DNA of 10,446 nucleotides from Prevotellaceae bacterium (GTDB lineage: Bacteria > Bacteroidota > Bacteroidia > Bacteroidales > Bacteroidaceae). The position numbers were made by a program, and so were the translations under genes. Shown one piece after another: positions 1-6,584 of this stretch (its first letter is position 1; each line of letters begins with the position of its first letter). The notes below the pieces were generated by a model. That model saw only the letters and a list, made by a program, of their open reading frames with translations, was not told the DNA's origin and did no database searches. The stretch covers positions 1 through 10,446 of the forward strand of contig JAUNQM010000062.1 of NCBI GenBank assembly GCA_030536165.1, read 5' to 3'.

Positions 1-181
1 GTTGCCTAAGCATGCCCTCGTTGAGCAGCACCTCCTTGTTCTCAAACAGTTCATAGAGCGTGCGCTTCGACATGTTCAGGTCGGAGGAGATTGTGTCCAT
101 CTTCACGGCTTTTATACCGTTGTTGGCAAACAACTTTGAGGCATACTCGACAACGTTGTTTTTGATTCTATCCTTTTCCAT
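1..181 (-). CDS. TetR/AcrR-family transcriptional regulator, N-terminal part (runs off window)
   Basis: Reading the minus strand from the ATG at 181-179 gives 60 open codons that continue past the left edge, so only the N-terminus is present. The start reads MEKDRIKNNVVEYA, followed by a region with ANNGIKAVKMDTISSDL and MSKRTLYELFENKEVLL (about residues 19-53). This is the classic TetR DNA-binding domain: a first helix, then helix-turn-helix with the conserved T-Y-x-x-F-x-x-K-E-x-L pattern. Such proteins are usually ligand-responsive repressors, often of efflux or envelope genes. The ligand-binding domain is outside the window, so ligand and targets cannot be named. The gene is divergent from ftsK with a 190-nt gap. 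No other family fits this motif as well. Confidence 0.88.
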   Translation of the reverse strand, partial: MEKDRIKNNVVEYASKLFANNGIKAVKMDTISSDLNMSKRTLYELFENKEVLLNEGMLRQ

Positions 182-221
182 AAGCCGATGTTTTGTTGTG
201 ATAATTGTGAATGCTGTTTTG

Positions 222-229
222 CAAATATA
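222..229 (-). promoter_or_regulatory. Candidate -7 element for the TetR-type gene
   Basis: On the minus strand this reads TATATTTG, a perfect match to the Bacteroidetes -7 consensus TAnnTTTG. It would give a leader of roughly 35 nt. No good TTTG is found at the expected -33 distance, so the assignment rests on the -7 box and its position only. Confidence 0.45.
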
Positions 230-301
230 CTGTTTTTTATTTTAATTGATGTAAGAAAAGATTAAAATATGCAGAATGAAGTGAAAAAATATATTAAAAT
301 C

Positions 302-332
302 TTGTTATATTATGAATAATATACTAACTTTG
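302..332 (+). promoter_or_regulatory. Bacteroidetes-type promoter for ftsK
   Basis: TTG at 302-304, a 20-nt spacer and TAACTTTG at 325-332 match the Bacteroidetes sigma-ABfr consensus. Transcription would start near 339, giving a leader of about 33 nt before the ftsK ATG at 372. The same TAACTTTG box recurs before the HU-like gene and the C11 peptidase gene. Confidence 0.75.
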
Positions 333-371
333 TACGCTAATGTACTTTTTAGAATAAAGATTAAATAAGAT

Positions 372-2861
372 ATGGTAAAGAAAAAGACGGTAAAGAAAAC
401 CACCAAAGGCAGTAATGGCAACTGGATGGAAGCTCTTGGGTATTCAAAGGTGTTCCAGAACGAAAAGTTGAATTTCATAATTGGCATAGTGCTGATTTGT
501 ATTTCTATTATTGCTATCATCTCATTCGTGTCGTATTTCTCGACAGGTGCAGCAGACCAAAGCATTCTCGACAACCTGCGTGAAGGCGACATGGCTAATA
601 CCACACGCGAGTTTGCCAATTACTGTGGATCGCTTGGGGCAAAGCTATCCGACTTCCTTATAAGAAAGTGCTTCGGATTAAGCGCTTTCCTTATACCGGC
701 ATTCCTCATTATGCTCGGATTGAGAATAATGGGAATTTACAAGGTGCAGATACTTAAATGGTTCTTCTGCATGATGCTTTGTATGGTGTGGTGCTCGGTG
801 GCGTTTGCAAAGTTTCTTGCGCCAATGTTTAGTTCTTTACATTTCAATCCAGGAGGTGGACATGGCGATAGCATCATGAATTATCTTGAGAACTACATCG
901 GTGCACCAGGACTAATCGCTGTGCTCGTGCTTGTTGCTATTGCATTCCTTTCATACGTAAGTTGCGAGACCATCGAGGTGATAAAGAAGGTACTCAATCC
1001 TGTGAAATACATACGTGATAAGGTTATCTTCACTGTTGAAGCACCAAGTGGTGAGGTCGAAGAAACTACCGAGATGCCCGACGTGGAGGCAGACCCTGAC
1101 GCATTCGATAATCCTACCACGAACATTATAGACTGGAGTAGCGAGAATCAGAACCAAGAAGAAGTGAAACCAGAACAGGCAGGACAACCTGAAAGTGATA
1201 ACGCACAGAATACAAGTATTACATTTGAGGTTGAAAGTCCTGCGAACGAAGAAATACCTGAAGACAATGATATGCAAATCACTGTAGGCAGGGAAGAAAC
1301 GCGCGCAAGCAGCCAGACGCTTGTAAATGTCGGCGGCAGACGTATTGCGCAGTTTGACCCAAAGAAGGACCTTGAGAACTACCACTATCCAGTCCTCGAC
1401 TTGCTAAAGAAATATGACAACGATGGTCAAAGTTATGTGGATCCAGAAGAACAGGAAAGAAACAAGAACCGTATTATCGATGTCTTGCGCCAGTTTGGTG
1501 TGGAGATAAGCAGTATAAAGGCAACCATAGGTCCTACTATTACTCTGTATGAGATTACTCCAGCTCCAGGAGTGAGAATTTCAAAGATTAAGAACCTTGA
1601 AGACGACATCGCACTCAGTCTTGCTGCAAAGGGAATACGTATCATTGCTCCGATACCAGGCAAGGGCACAATCGGTATTGAAGTGCCAAACGCTAAACCT
1701 CGCATTGTCTCTATGGAGAGCATTCTTAACTCTAAGAAGTTCCAAGAGACAACAATGGAACTTCCTATTGCCCTTGGTAAGACAATCACCAACGAGGTTT
1801 ACATGGCTGACCTTGCAAAGATTCCTCACCTTCTCGTTGCAGGTGCTACAGGACAGGGTAAGTCTGTCGGTCTGAATGCTATCATTGCATCGCTCCTTTA
1901 CAAGAAGCACCCTGCAGAGCTGAAACTCGTGCTTGTTGACCCAAAGAAGGTTGAGTTTAGCATTTACTCATCTTTGGACAAACACTTCCTTGCAGCGGTG
2001 GCTGAAAATGAGGACGAACCAATCATTACCGATGTAACAAAGGTAGTACGCACACTTAACTCTCTCTGTAAGGAAATGGACGAGCGCTACGATTTGTTGA
2101 AGGTGGCTCACGTGAGAAACATCAAGGAGTACAACGAGAAGTTCCTCGACCGTCAGCTCAACCCACTTCAGGGGCACCGCTTCATGCCTTATATCGTTGT
2201 GGTTATCGATGAGTTTGGTGACCTTATCCTTACTGCAGGCAAGGAAATCGAAATGCCAATCACTCGTATTGCCCAGCTTGCACGTGCCGTCGGAATACAC
2301 ATGATTATCGCAACCCAGCGACCAACTACGACGATTATCACAGGTAATATCAAGGCAAACTTCCCTGGACGTATGGCGTTCAAGGTTACGGCAGTCGTCG
2401 ATTCAAGAACCATCCTCGACCGTACTGGAGCTAATCAGCTCGTAGGTCGTGGCGATATGCTTATCCTCAACGGCGCAGAGCCAGTGCGTGTTCAATGTGC
2501 ATTCCTCGATACGCCAGAAGTAGAACGTATTAGTGATTATATTTCCAAACAGCAAGGTTATACAAGACCGTTTGAACTTCCAGAACCTGACACAGGTGAT
2601 GCTGATGGCGAAGATGGTGGCGCTGATCTCGGACCTCTCGACCCAATGTTCGAGGAGGCTGCAGAACTGATTGTATTGAATCAGCAAGGCTCTACAAGTC
2701 TTATTCAGCGTAAGTTCTCTATTGGATACAATCGTGCAGGAAGGCTTATGGATCAGATGGAGAAGGCTGGTATCGTAGGTCCTGCACAAGGAAGCAAACC
2801 GCGTGAAGTCTTTATTCAAGACGTGGCTTCGCTTGCTCGTATAGTAGAGAAATATAAATAG
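372..2861 (+). CDS. ftsK: DNA translocase FtsK (FtsK/SpoIIIE family)
   Basis: Septum-anchored, ATP-driven DNA pump that moves the terminus region during division and, in the family, activates XerCD recombination at dif. The 829-residue protein has four hydrophobic segments (about 33-57, 101-121, 128-150, 176-198) forming the membrane anchor. A short acidic linker (about 211-340) follows; it is much shorter than in E. coli FtsK. The motor domain carries Walker A GATGQGKS at 491-498, Walker B VVVIDEFGDL with D613 and E614, ATQRP at 647-651, and the family blocks IKANFPGRMAFKV and DSRTILDRTGANQL. Residues from about 757 form the winged-helix gamma domain that reads KOPS-type polarity sequences. 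The ATG at 372 suits both the upstream promoter and a lysine-rich cytoplasmic N-terminus. It is the first gene of a likely operon with the LolA-like gene 30 nt downstream. Identification is secure; the local polarity motif cannot be told from here. Confidence 0.97.
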   Translation: MVKKKTVKKTTKGSNGNWMEALGYSKVFQNEKLNFIIGIVLICISIIAIISFVSYFSTGAADQSILDNLREGDMANTTREFANYCGSLGAKLSDFLIRKCFGLSAFLIPAFLIMLGLRIMGIYKVQILKWFFCMMLCMVWCSVAFAKFLAPMFSSLHFNPGGGHGDSIMNYLENYIGAPGLIAVLVLVAIAFLSYVSCETIEVIKKVLNPVKYIRDKVIFTVEAPSGEVEETTEMPDVEADPDAFDNPTTNIIDWSSENQNQEEVKPEQAGQPESDNAQNTSITFEVESPANEEIPEDNDMQITVGREETRASSQTLVNVGGRRIAQFDPKKDLENYHYPVLDLLKKYDNDGQSYVDPEEQERNKNRIIDVLRQFGVEISSIKATIGPTITLYEITPAPGVRISKIKNLEDDIALSLAAKGIRIIAPIPGKGTIGIEVPNAKPRIVSMESILNSKKFQETTMELPIALGKTITNEVYMADLAKIPHLLVAGATGQGKSVGLNAIIASLLYKKHPAELKLVLVDPKKVEFSIYSSLDKHFLAAVAENEDEPIITDVTKVVRTLNSLCKEMDERYDLLKVAHVRNIKEYNEKFLDRQLNPLQGHRFMPYIVVVIDEFGDLILTAGKEIEMPITRIAQLARAVGIHMIIATQRPTTTIITGNIKANFPGRMAFKVTAVVDSRTILDRTGANQLVGRGDMLILNGAEPVRVQCAFLDTPEVERISDYISKQQGYTRPFELPEPDTGDADGEDGGADLGPLDPMFEEAAELIVLNQQGSTSLIQRKFSIGYNRAGRLMDQMEKAGIVGPAQGSKPREVFIQDVASLARIVEKYK

Positions 2862-2891
2862 GAATTACTATAGGATTCAATAGAATAAGTC

Positions 2892-3509
2892 ATGAAAAGA
2901 AGTTGTATTATAATATTGTGTGTGACGGTTGGGCTGTTATTGTCTGTTCAGTCTTTGGCAAAGACCATGACGGCAAGGCAAGTGCTCGACAAGACAGCGT
3001 CAGTCATCAGCAACAAGAGTGGGGTTATGGCAAACTTCACCATCAGCAACACAAAGATGGGCAAATCCACAGGCGTGATTTACGTGAAGGGAAACAAATG
3101 GCATGCTAAAGTGCCTGCTGGGCTTGTGTGGTACAATGGCAAGACCCAGTGGACATACGTCAAGGCTAACGAAGAAGTCAATGTCACCACTCCTACAAAG
3201 GAGCAGCAGTCTGCCTTCAACCCTTACTCATTTATATATCTTTACAAGAAAGGATATAAATGCACCCTCAATGAGAAGGGAAACACATATATCGTGAGCA
3301 TGATAGGCGAAAACAGCCAGAAAGGTATAGGCGAGATGATAGTCATCATCAGCAAAAGCACTTTTGCACCTACCAAACTGAAGATGCGTCAAGGCGAGAC
3401 TTGGACAGACATCATCATCAATAGTTTCAAGAAGGGAAACTATGCCGACAGCATGTTCCAGTTTAACTCAAAGGACTTCCCAAAGGCAGAGATTATAGAC
3501 CTAAGATAG
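2892..3509 (+). CDS. LolA-like outer-membrane lipoprotein carrier protein
   Basis: A 205-residue periplasmic protein expected to accept lipoproteins from the inner-membrane Lol machinery and carry them to the outer membrane. The N-terminus MKRSCIIILCVTVGLLLSVQ is a signal peptide with likely cleavage after SLA (residue 23). The mature part begins TMTARQVLDKTASVI, followed by beta-strand-rich sequence. The block WYNGKTQWTYVKANEEVNV is the characteristic LolA signature (D/N-G-K-x-x-W-x-Y, then E-V-N-V). Length is normal for the Bacteroidetes LolA-like group. It starts 30 nt after ftsK with no clear promoter between, and ends 7 nt before the pectate lyase start, so it is probably in one transcript. 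From memory, ftsK followed by a lolA-like gene is a recurrent Bacteroidales arrangement. A general LolA/LolB-fold role is the alternative, since sequence similarity to proteobacterial LolA is low. Confidence 0.85.
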   Translation: MKRSCIIILCVTVGLLLSVQSLAKTMTARQVLDKTASVISNKSGVMANFTISNTKMGKSTGVIYVKGNKWHAKVPAGLVWYNGKTQWTYVKANEEVNVTTPTKEQQSAFNPYSFIYLYKKGYKCTLNEKGNTYIVSMIGENSQKGIGEMIVIISKSTFAPTKLKMRQGETWTDIIINSFKKGNYADSMFQFNSKDFPKAEIIDLR

Positions 3510-3516
3510 CCCCCAT

Positions 3517-5880
3517 ATGACCAATCGCTTTGTTTCATTCCTTTTCTGTCTCCTCTGCATTGCTCCCGTAAATGCAGCAAAGTGGAATTTCAAGTCAACG
3601 CAATCGTCCGACGTTGCCCTTTTGAGTGCGGATGTTGCGAATTGGAATCTAGCAGACAAATATTATGAGAACCTTACCACTGTTGATGGCTCTCTATGTG
3701 CCAGTGGTGAGGAACTTACCTATGCAAAGGGCTTATTGTTTGCAGCAAAGGAAAAGGCAATACGCGTCAATAATGGGGTAGGGCGGCTTTGGATAAACGG
3801 CGGAACAACGATAACCATTCCTAATGCTAAGGCAGGGAATGTGCTTGAAGTGGTCTATGCGAACTCTGGCTCAACGTCGCGCGGACTTTATGTGACCAAT
3901 GCGACTGTGATTTCTGGCACGCTGAATCAGCAAGTGTCGAAAGGCACGCAATACACTGCTACATGTTCCGTAACTAATGATGGCAATGTGGTTCTCTCTG
4001 CAACTGATGGTGCACTTTACGTTTATTCGCTGTCGCTTTCTGAACCTGGCGATGAAGGGGCCGCAACTTATTACAATAATCCTATTGACAAAAGCAAGGA
4101 CCAAGTCATCATCAAACTCAAAGATGGCGATATGCGCTACTATGATGCAGATGCCCTTGACGTTATCAATGTATTCTCTGATACCATCCGCGTTACGCCT
4201 TCCGACATTGACGGCTTCGACATATTCAATAAGAACGTAGCCGAAGTCGCTTTCCGCGGTGCTGATGCAGAATATAAAAACACCTTTGAAAACACAGAAG
4301 GCAAGGTTGAAATCATCGAGTCGCGTGGATGGTTCGAGAGTGCTTTCGTGAAGTTTGCCCTCTTCGAAGGTGCATCTTCTTATAATGTGTATGTGAAAGG
4401 CGAGGCAGATGCTGACTACACAAAACTCGACCGTGAACTTGTCAGAAACTATGGCACATACGGACGTGCCGACATGGTTGGACTCAAGGCAGGAAAGTAT
4501 TCTATGAAAGTGGTGCCTGTTGCCGATGGCAAGGAACTCTCCGACGCTGCGAATGAAGCAACCGACCTTGAAGTAAGAAACTATCTCCGCGACAACTTCG
4601 CCCACTTCAAACTCAAGAACACCGGCGTCGGTGCCTACAACTTCGATGGCACACTGAAGACTGGTGCAAAGGTCTTCTATGTCACAAAGGAAACGGCAAA
4701 GACAATCTCCACCAACGTAATCACGAGCAGCAAAGGCGGAACGACTCTGGCCACAGGTCTGCAAGCTATCTTAGACCTCTACATGAAGGGCTATGATTCC
4801 ACGCCTATCGACTTCCGCATCATCGGCTGCGTGACGCTCGACGACCTTGACAAGATATCGAGCAGTGCCGAAGGATTACAGATAAAAGACAACAAGAAAA
4901 ACATCGGCTCAAAGTTCCTCAACATCACTGTCGAGGGCATAGGCGACGATGCTACAACCTCTGGCTTTGGCTTCCTCTGCCACGGTGCAGGCGGTGTTGA
5001 ATTCCGCAACTTCGCAAACATGAACTGCTTGGACGATTGCATCTCAATCGACACCGACAACTCTTACGTCTGGGTTCACAACATGGACTTCTTCTATGGC
5101 AAGCCTGGCTCTGATGGCGACCAGGCAAAGGGCGACGGTACGATTGACATAAAAGGCAACTCTAAATACATCACAGTCTCCTACAACCACTTCTGGGATT
5201 GTGGCAAGACAAGTCTTTGCGGTATGAAGAGCGAGACAGGACCAAACTATATCGACTACGACCACAACTGGTTTGACCATGCCGATTCGCGTCATCCTCG
5301 CGTAAGGACGATGACCGTGCACGTGTGGAACAACTACTTCGATGGCGTTTCCAAGTATGGTGTGGGTGCAACAATGGGCAGCTCCGTCTATGTTGACCAC
5401 AATTTCTTCCGCAACTGCAACTATCCGATGCTCATTTCCCTTCAGGGACGCGACGCAGAGGGCAGCGGCACTTTTTCGGGCGAGAACGGCGGAATGATAA
5501 AGAGTTTCCGCAATCTCTATGTGGAACGCTCGAAGAACTTCTGCAATTACACGCAACACACTCCTGGCTATGCCGACAACTTCGACTGCTATGAGGTCGA
5601 AGATTCATGCACGCAGATACCGCAGACGGTAGTGGCAAAGGTCGGAGGCACGCCATACAACAACTTCGACACAGATCCAGAACAGATGTACACCTATACA
5701 CCAGATGCACCGGCCGACGTGCCTTATATCGTCACAGGTTGGTATGGTGCAGGTCGTATGGGGCATGGCGACTTCCAGTGGAAATTCTCTAACCGCCTTG
5801 ACGACACAGACTACGACGTCATCAAGTCGCTCAAGGATGCAATTGTAAACTATCAGTCAAAGCTGGTAGGTTTCTTCTAA
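3517..5880 (+). CDS. Secreted multidomain pectate lyase, polysaccharide lyase family 1
   Basis: Cleaves de-esterified pectin (polygalacturonate) by beta-elimination. It has 787 residues. A signal peptide (MTNRFVSFLFCLLCIAPVNA) ends near residue 20 with no lipobox cysteine. Residues about 22-175 look like an accessory beta-sandwich, possibly carbohydrate-binding. About 262-358 resembles a fibronectin-type III module. The catalytic parallel beta-helix spans about 360-750. Catalytic-domain marks, by comparison with Erwinia PelC: DGTIDIKG with D540 and D544 at the calcium-ligand positions E166/D170, followed by YITVSYNHFW; GKTSLCG with K564 (K190); DSRHPRVR with R592 and R597 (R218/R223), followed by VHVWNNYFDG. 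No type IX secretion C-terminal domain is evident. The start has no Shine-Dalgarno but is fixed by the signal peptide. It follows the LolA-like gene by 7 nt, unusual for a sugar-polymer lyase since no SusC/SusD-like or other carbohydrate genes are near. Family is secure; exact substrate and localisation are inferred. Confidence 0.92.
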   Translation: MTNRFVSFLFCLLCIAPVNAAKWNFKSTQSSDVALLSADVANWNLADKYYENLTTVDGSLCASGEELTYAKGLLFAAKEKAIRVNNGVGRLWINGGTTITIPNAKAGNVLEVVYANSGSTSRGLYVTNATVISGTLNQQVSKGTQYTATCSVTNDGNVVLSATDGALYVYSLSLSEPGDEGAATYYNNPIDKSKDQVIIKLKDGDMRYYDADALDVINVFSDTIRVTPSDIDGFDIFNKNVAEVAFRGADAEYKNTFENTEGKVEIIESRGWFESAFVKFALFEGASSYNVYVKGEADADYTKLDRELVRNYGTYGRADMVGLKAGKYSMKVVPVADGKELSDAANEATDLEVRNYLRDNFAHFKLKNTGVGAYNFDGTLKTGAKVFYVTKETAKTISTNVITSSKGGTTLATGLQAILDLYMKGYDSTPIDFRIIGCVTLDDLDKISSSAEGLQIKDNKKNIGSKFLNITVEGIGDDATTSGFGFLCHGAGGVEFRNFANMNCLDDCISIDTDNSYVWVHNMDFFYGKPGSDGDQAKGDGTIDIKGNSKYITVSYNHFWDCGKTSLCGMKSETGPNYIDYDHNWFDHADSRHPRVRTMTVHVWNNYFDGVSKYGVGATMGSSVYVDHNFFRNCNYPMLISLQGRDAEGSGTFSGENGGMIKSFRNLYVERSKNFCNYTQHTPGYADNFDCYEVEDSCTQIPQTVVAKVGGTPYNNFDTDPEQMYTYTPDAPADVPYIVTGWYGAGRMGHGDFQWKFSNRLDDTDYDVIKSLKDAIVNYQSKLVGFF

Positions 5881-5905
5881 TATCTAATTGCCCGTACACC
5901 TTATT

Positions 5906-5929
5906 ATATATACGCGCGCGTGCGTATGA
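5906..5929. other. 24-bp alternating pyrimidine-purine tract (possible Z-DNA-forming site)
   Basis: Every step from 5906 to 5929 alternates pyrimidine and purine: four TA steps, four CG steps, then TG, CG, TA, TG. The centre is a CG-rich core and ATACGC (5911-5916) can also pair with GCGTAT (5923-5928) around a 6-nt loop. It begins 26 nt after the pectate lyase stop. No T-run follows, so it is not a standard terminator. The alternation is seen directly; Z-DNA formation is inference. Confidence 0.5.
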
Positions 5930-6139
5930 ACCATTTCTCGGAAAAAGTCCTGCTTTTTTTCAAGAAAATGTTTGTGGTACAATAAGTTTTTAGTAATTTT
6001 ACACCGTGAATTTACGAAGGCGGACGCTATGCCTGCGTAGTAGCTCCACCCAAACCCTTTCTCGTAGGAGGGGAACAGAAAGTTGTATATAACGCATCAC
6101 ATCCCTCATGCAGGTAAAACTGTGTGGGGGAGTTTTTTT

Positions 6140-6176
6140 TGTAAGTTGTAAAGTGTAAATTGTAAGTTGTAAAGTG
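6140..6176. repeat. 16-bp direct repeat with 21-bp period
   Basis: TGTAAGTTGTAAAGTG occurs at 6140-6155 and again, identical, at 6161-6176, separated by TAAAT. The second copy is followed directly by the CGAGC/GCTCG inverted repeat. Similar runs of this sequence are, from memory, scattered between genes in Prevotella-type genomes, which would make this an interspersed repeat and not a local duplication. Confidence 0.75.
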
Positions 6177-6366
6177 GATTCCGAGCTTGCTCGCCTGAGC
6201 ACCTACTGGAGCGCAAGAAGTCGTAAAGTTGGCTGTGCATATCCCAATACGGCTCTCAATCGAATAACGATGTGGCACGCTATGCGAGGTGGGTGCAAAA
6301 TAAGCACTGTAAGTGTGATAATGCATAGGATAGCGCGCGAGCGCTATCTTTATGACATTCACAAGA

Positions 6367-6427
6367 CTATAGCGCTGTAGGCGCGGCAGAACTGATGCTT
6401 TTTTCTGTCGTGCCTACGGCACTATAG
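6367..6427 (+). repeat. Long imperfect inverted repeat, 24-position stem with 13-nt loop
   Basis: Positions 6367-6390 pair with 6404-6427. There are 23 pairs out of 24, three of them G-U on the plus strand, with one C-A mismatch (6373/6421). The loop is 6391-6403 and T-rich. On the minus strand the three G-U pairs become A-C or C-A mismatches, while the single mismatch becomes a G-U, so the fold is more stable in a plus-strand transcript. It contains the two smaller REP-like hairpins in opposite orientation. Confidence 0.7.
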
Positions 6428-6444
6428 GTTGCTGTGCTTGATGA

Positions 6445-6475
6445 GATAGGGCTGCCGCCCTATCCTAATATTTTT
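6445..6475 (+). terminator. Possible intrinsic terminator reading rightward
   Basis: The perfect 8-bp GC-rich stem GATAGGGC/GCCCTATC with a TGCC loop (6445-6464) is followed by CTAATATTTTT, a U-rich tail in a plus-strand RNA. It is 565 nt after the pectate lyase stop and sits among similar hairpins, so it may be a repeat acting as a terminator only by chance. Confidence 0.3.
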
Positions 6476-6584
6476 CGTCCCTATGGGACTTTATCTGCTC
6501 TATCTATGGCTTTCAGCCAGATGGGCAGTGAATATTGGTGCTATAACCGTTCGCCGTCAAGGCACTGAGCATCAATAATGATTG

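Larger units (their letters stand above)
6329..6577. repeat. Cluster of seven short hairpins resembling REP/BIME elements
   Basis: Seven inverted repeats lie within 249 nt. (1) GATAGCGC 6329-6336 with GCGCTATC 6341-6348. (2) GCGC 6372-6375 with GCGC 6381-6384. (3) GTGCC 6410-6414 with GGCAC 6418-6422. (4) GATAGGGC 6445-6452 with GCCCTATC 6457-6464. (5) GTCCC 6477-6481 with GGGAC 6485-6489. (6) TGGCT 6507-6511 with AGCCA 6515-6519. (7) 6533-6542 with 6568-6577, ten pairs including one G-T. Most loops are 3-5 nt. Stems 2 and 3 are embedded in one large inverted repeat (6367-6427), as in a BIME. No transposase or REP-associated tyrosine transposase gene is in the window. The hairpins are seen directly; the REP classification is inference. 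Confidence 0.7.
5881..6584. other. 704-nt non-coding region between convergent genes, a mosaic of small repeats
   Basis: No credible gene is present. From left to right it holds an alternating pyrimidine-purine tract (5906-5929), a G-rich stretch ending in a run of eight T (6133-6140) without a convincing stem, a 16-bp direct repeat (6140-6176), a short CGAGC/GCTCG inverted repeat (6182-6193) and a hairpin cluster (6329-6577). A long open frame on the minus strand (6027-6362) crosses the repeats and has low-complexity peptide such as HFTTYNLHFTTYKK, so it is treated as spurious. The arrangement suits an accumulation site for interspersed repeats, plus termination of both flanking genes. Confidence 0.7.

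Noticed and set aside
60..245. 61-codon plus-strand frame at the left edge
   Set aside because: It opposes the TetR-type N-terminus, whose helix-turn-helix motif is clear on the minus strand.
3871..4764. 297-codon open frame on the minus strand inside the pectate lyase gene
   Set aside because: It lies wholly antisense to a gene with clear domains, has no recognisable motif, and is explained by the codon bias of the sense strand.
5044..5559. 171-codon minus-strand frame antisense to the lyase catalytic domain
   Set aside because: The sense frame carries the catalytic residues of PL1; the antisense peptide shows no domain or start signal.
6027..6362. 111-codon minus-strand frame in the intergenic repeat region
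   Set aside because: Its peptide is made of translated repeats (HFTTYNLHFTTYKK and similar), it has no promoter or domain, and it crosses several inverted repeats.
6329..6464. CRISPR-like array suggested by the two GATAG-type hairpins
   Set aside because: Only two related units exist, stems differ in sequence, spacing is irregular and no cas gene is present.
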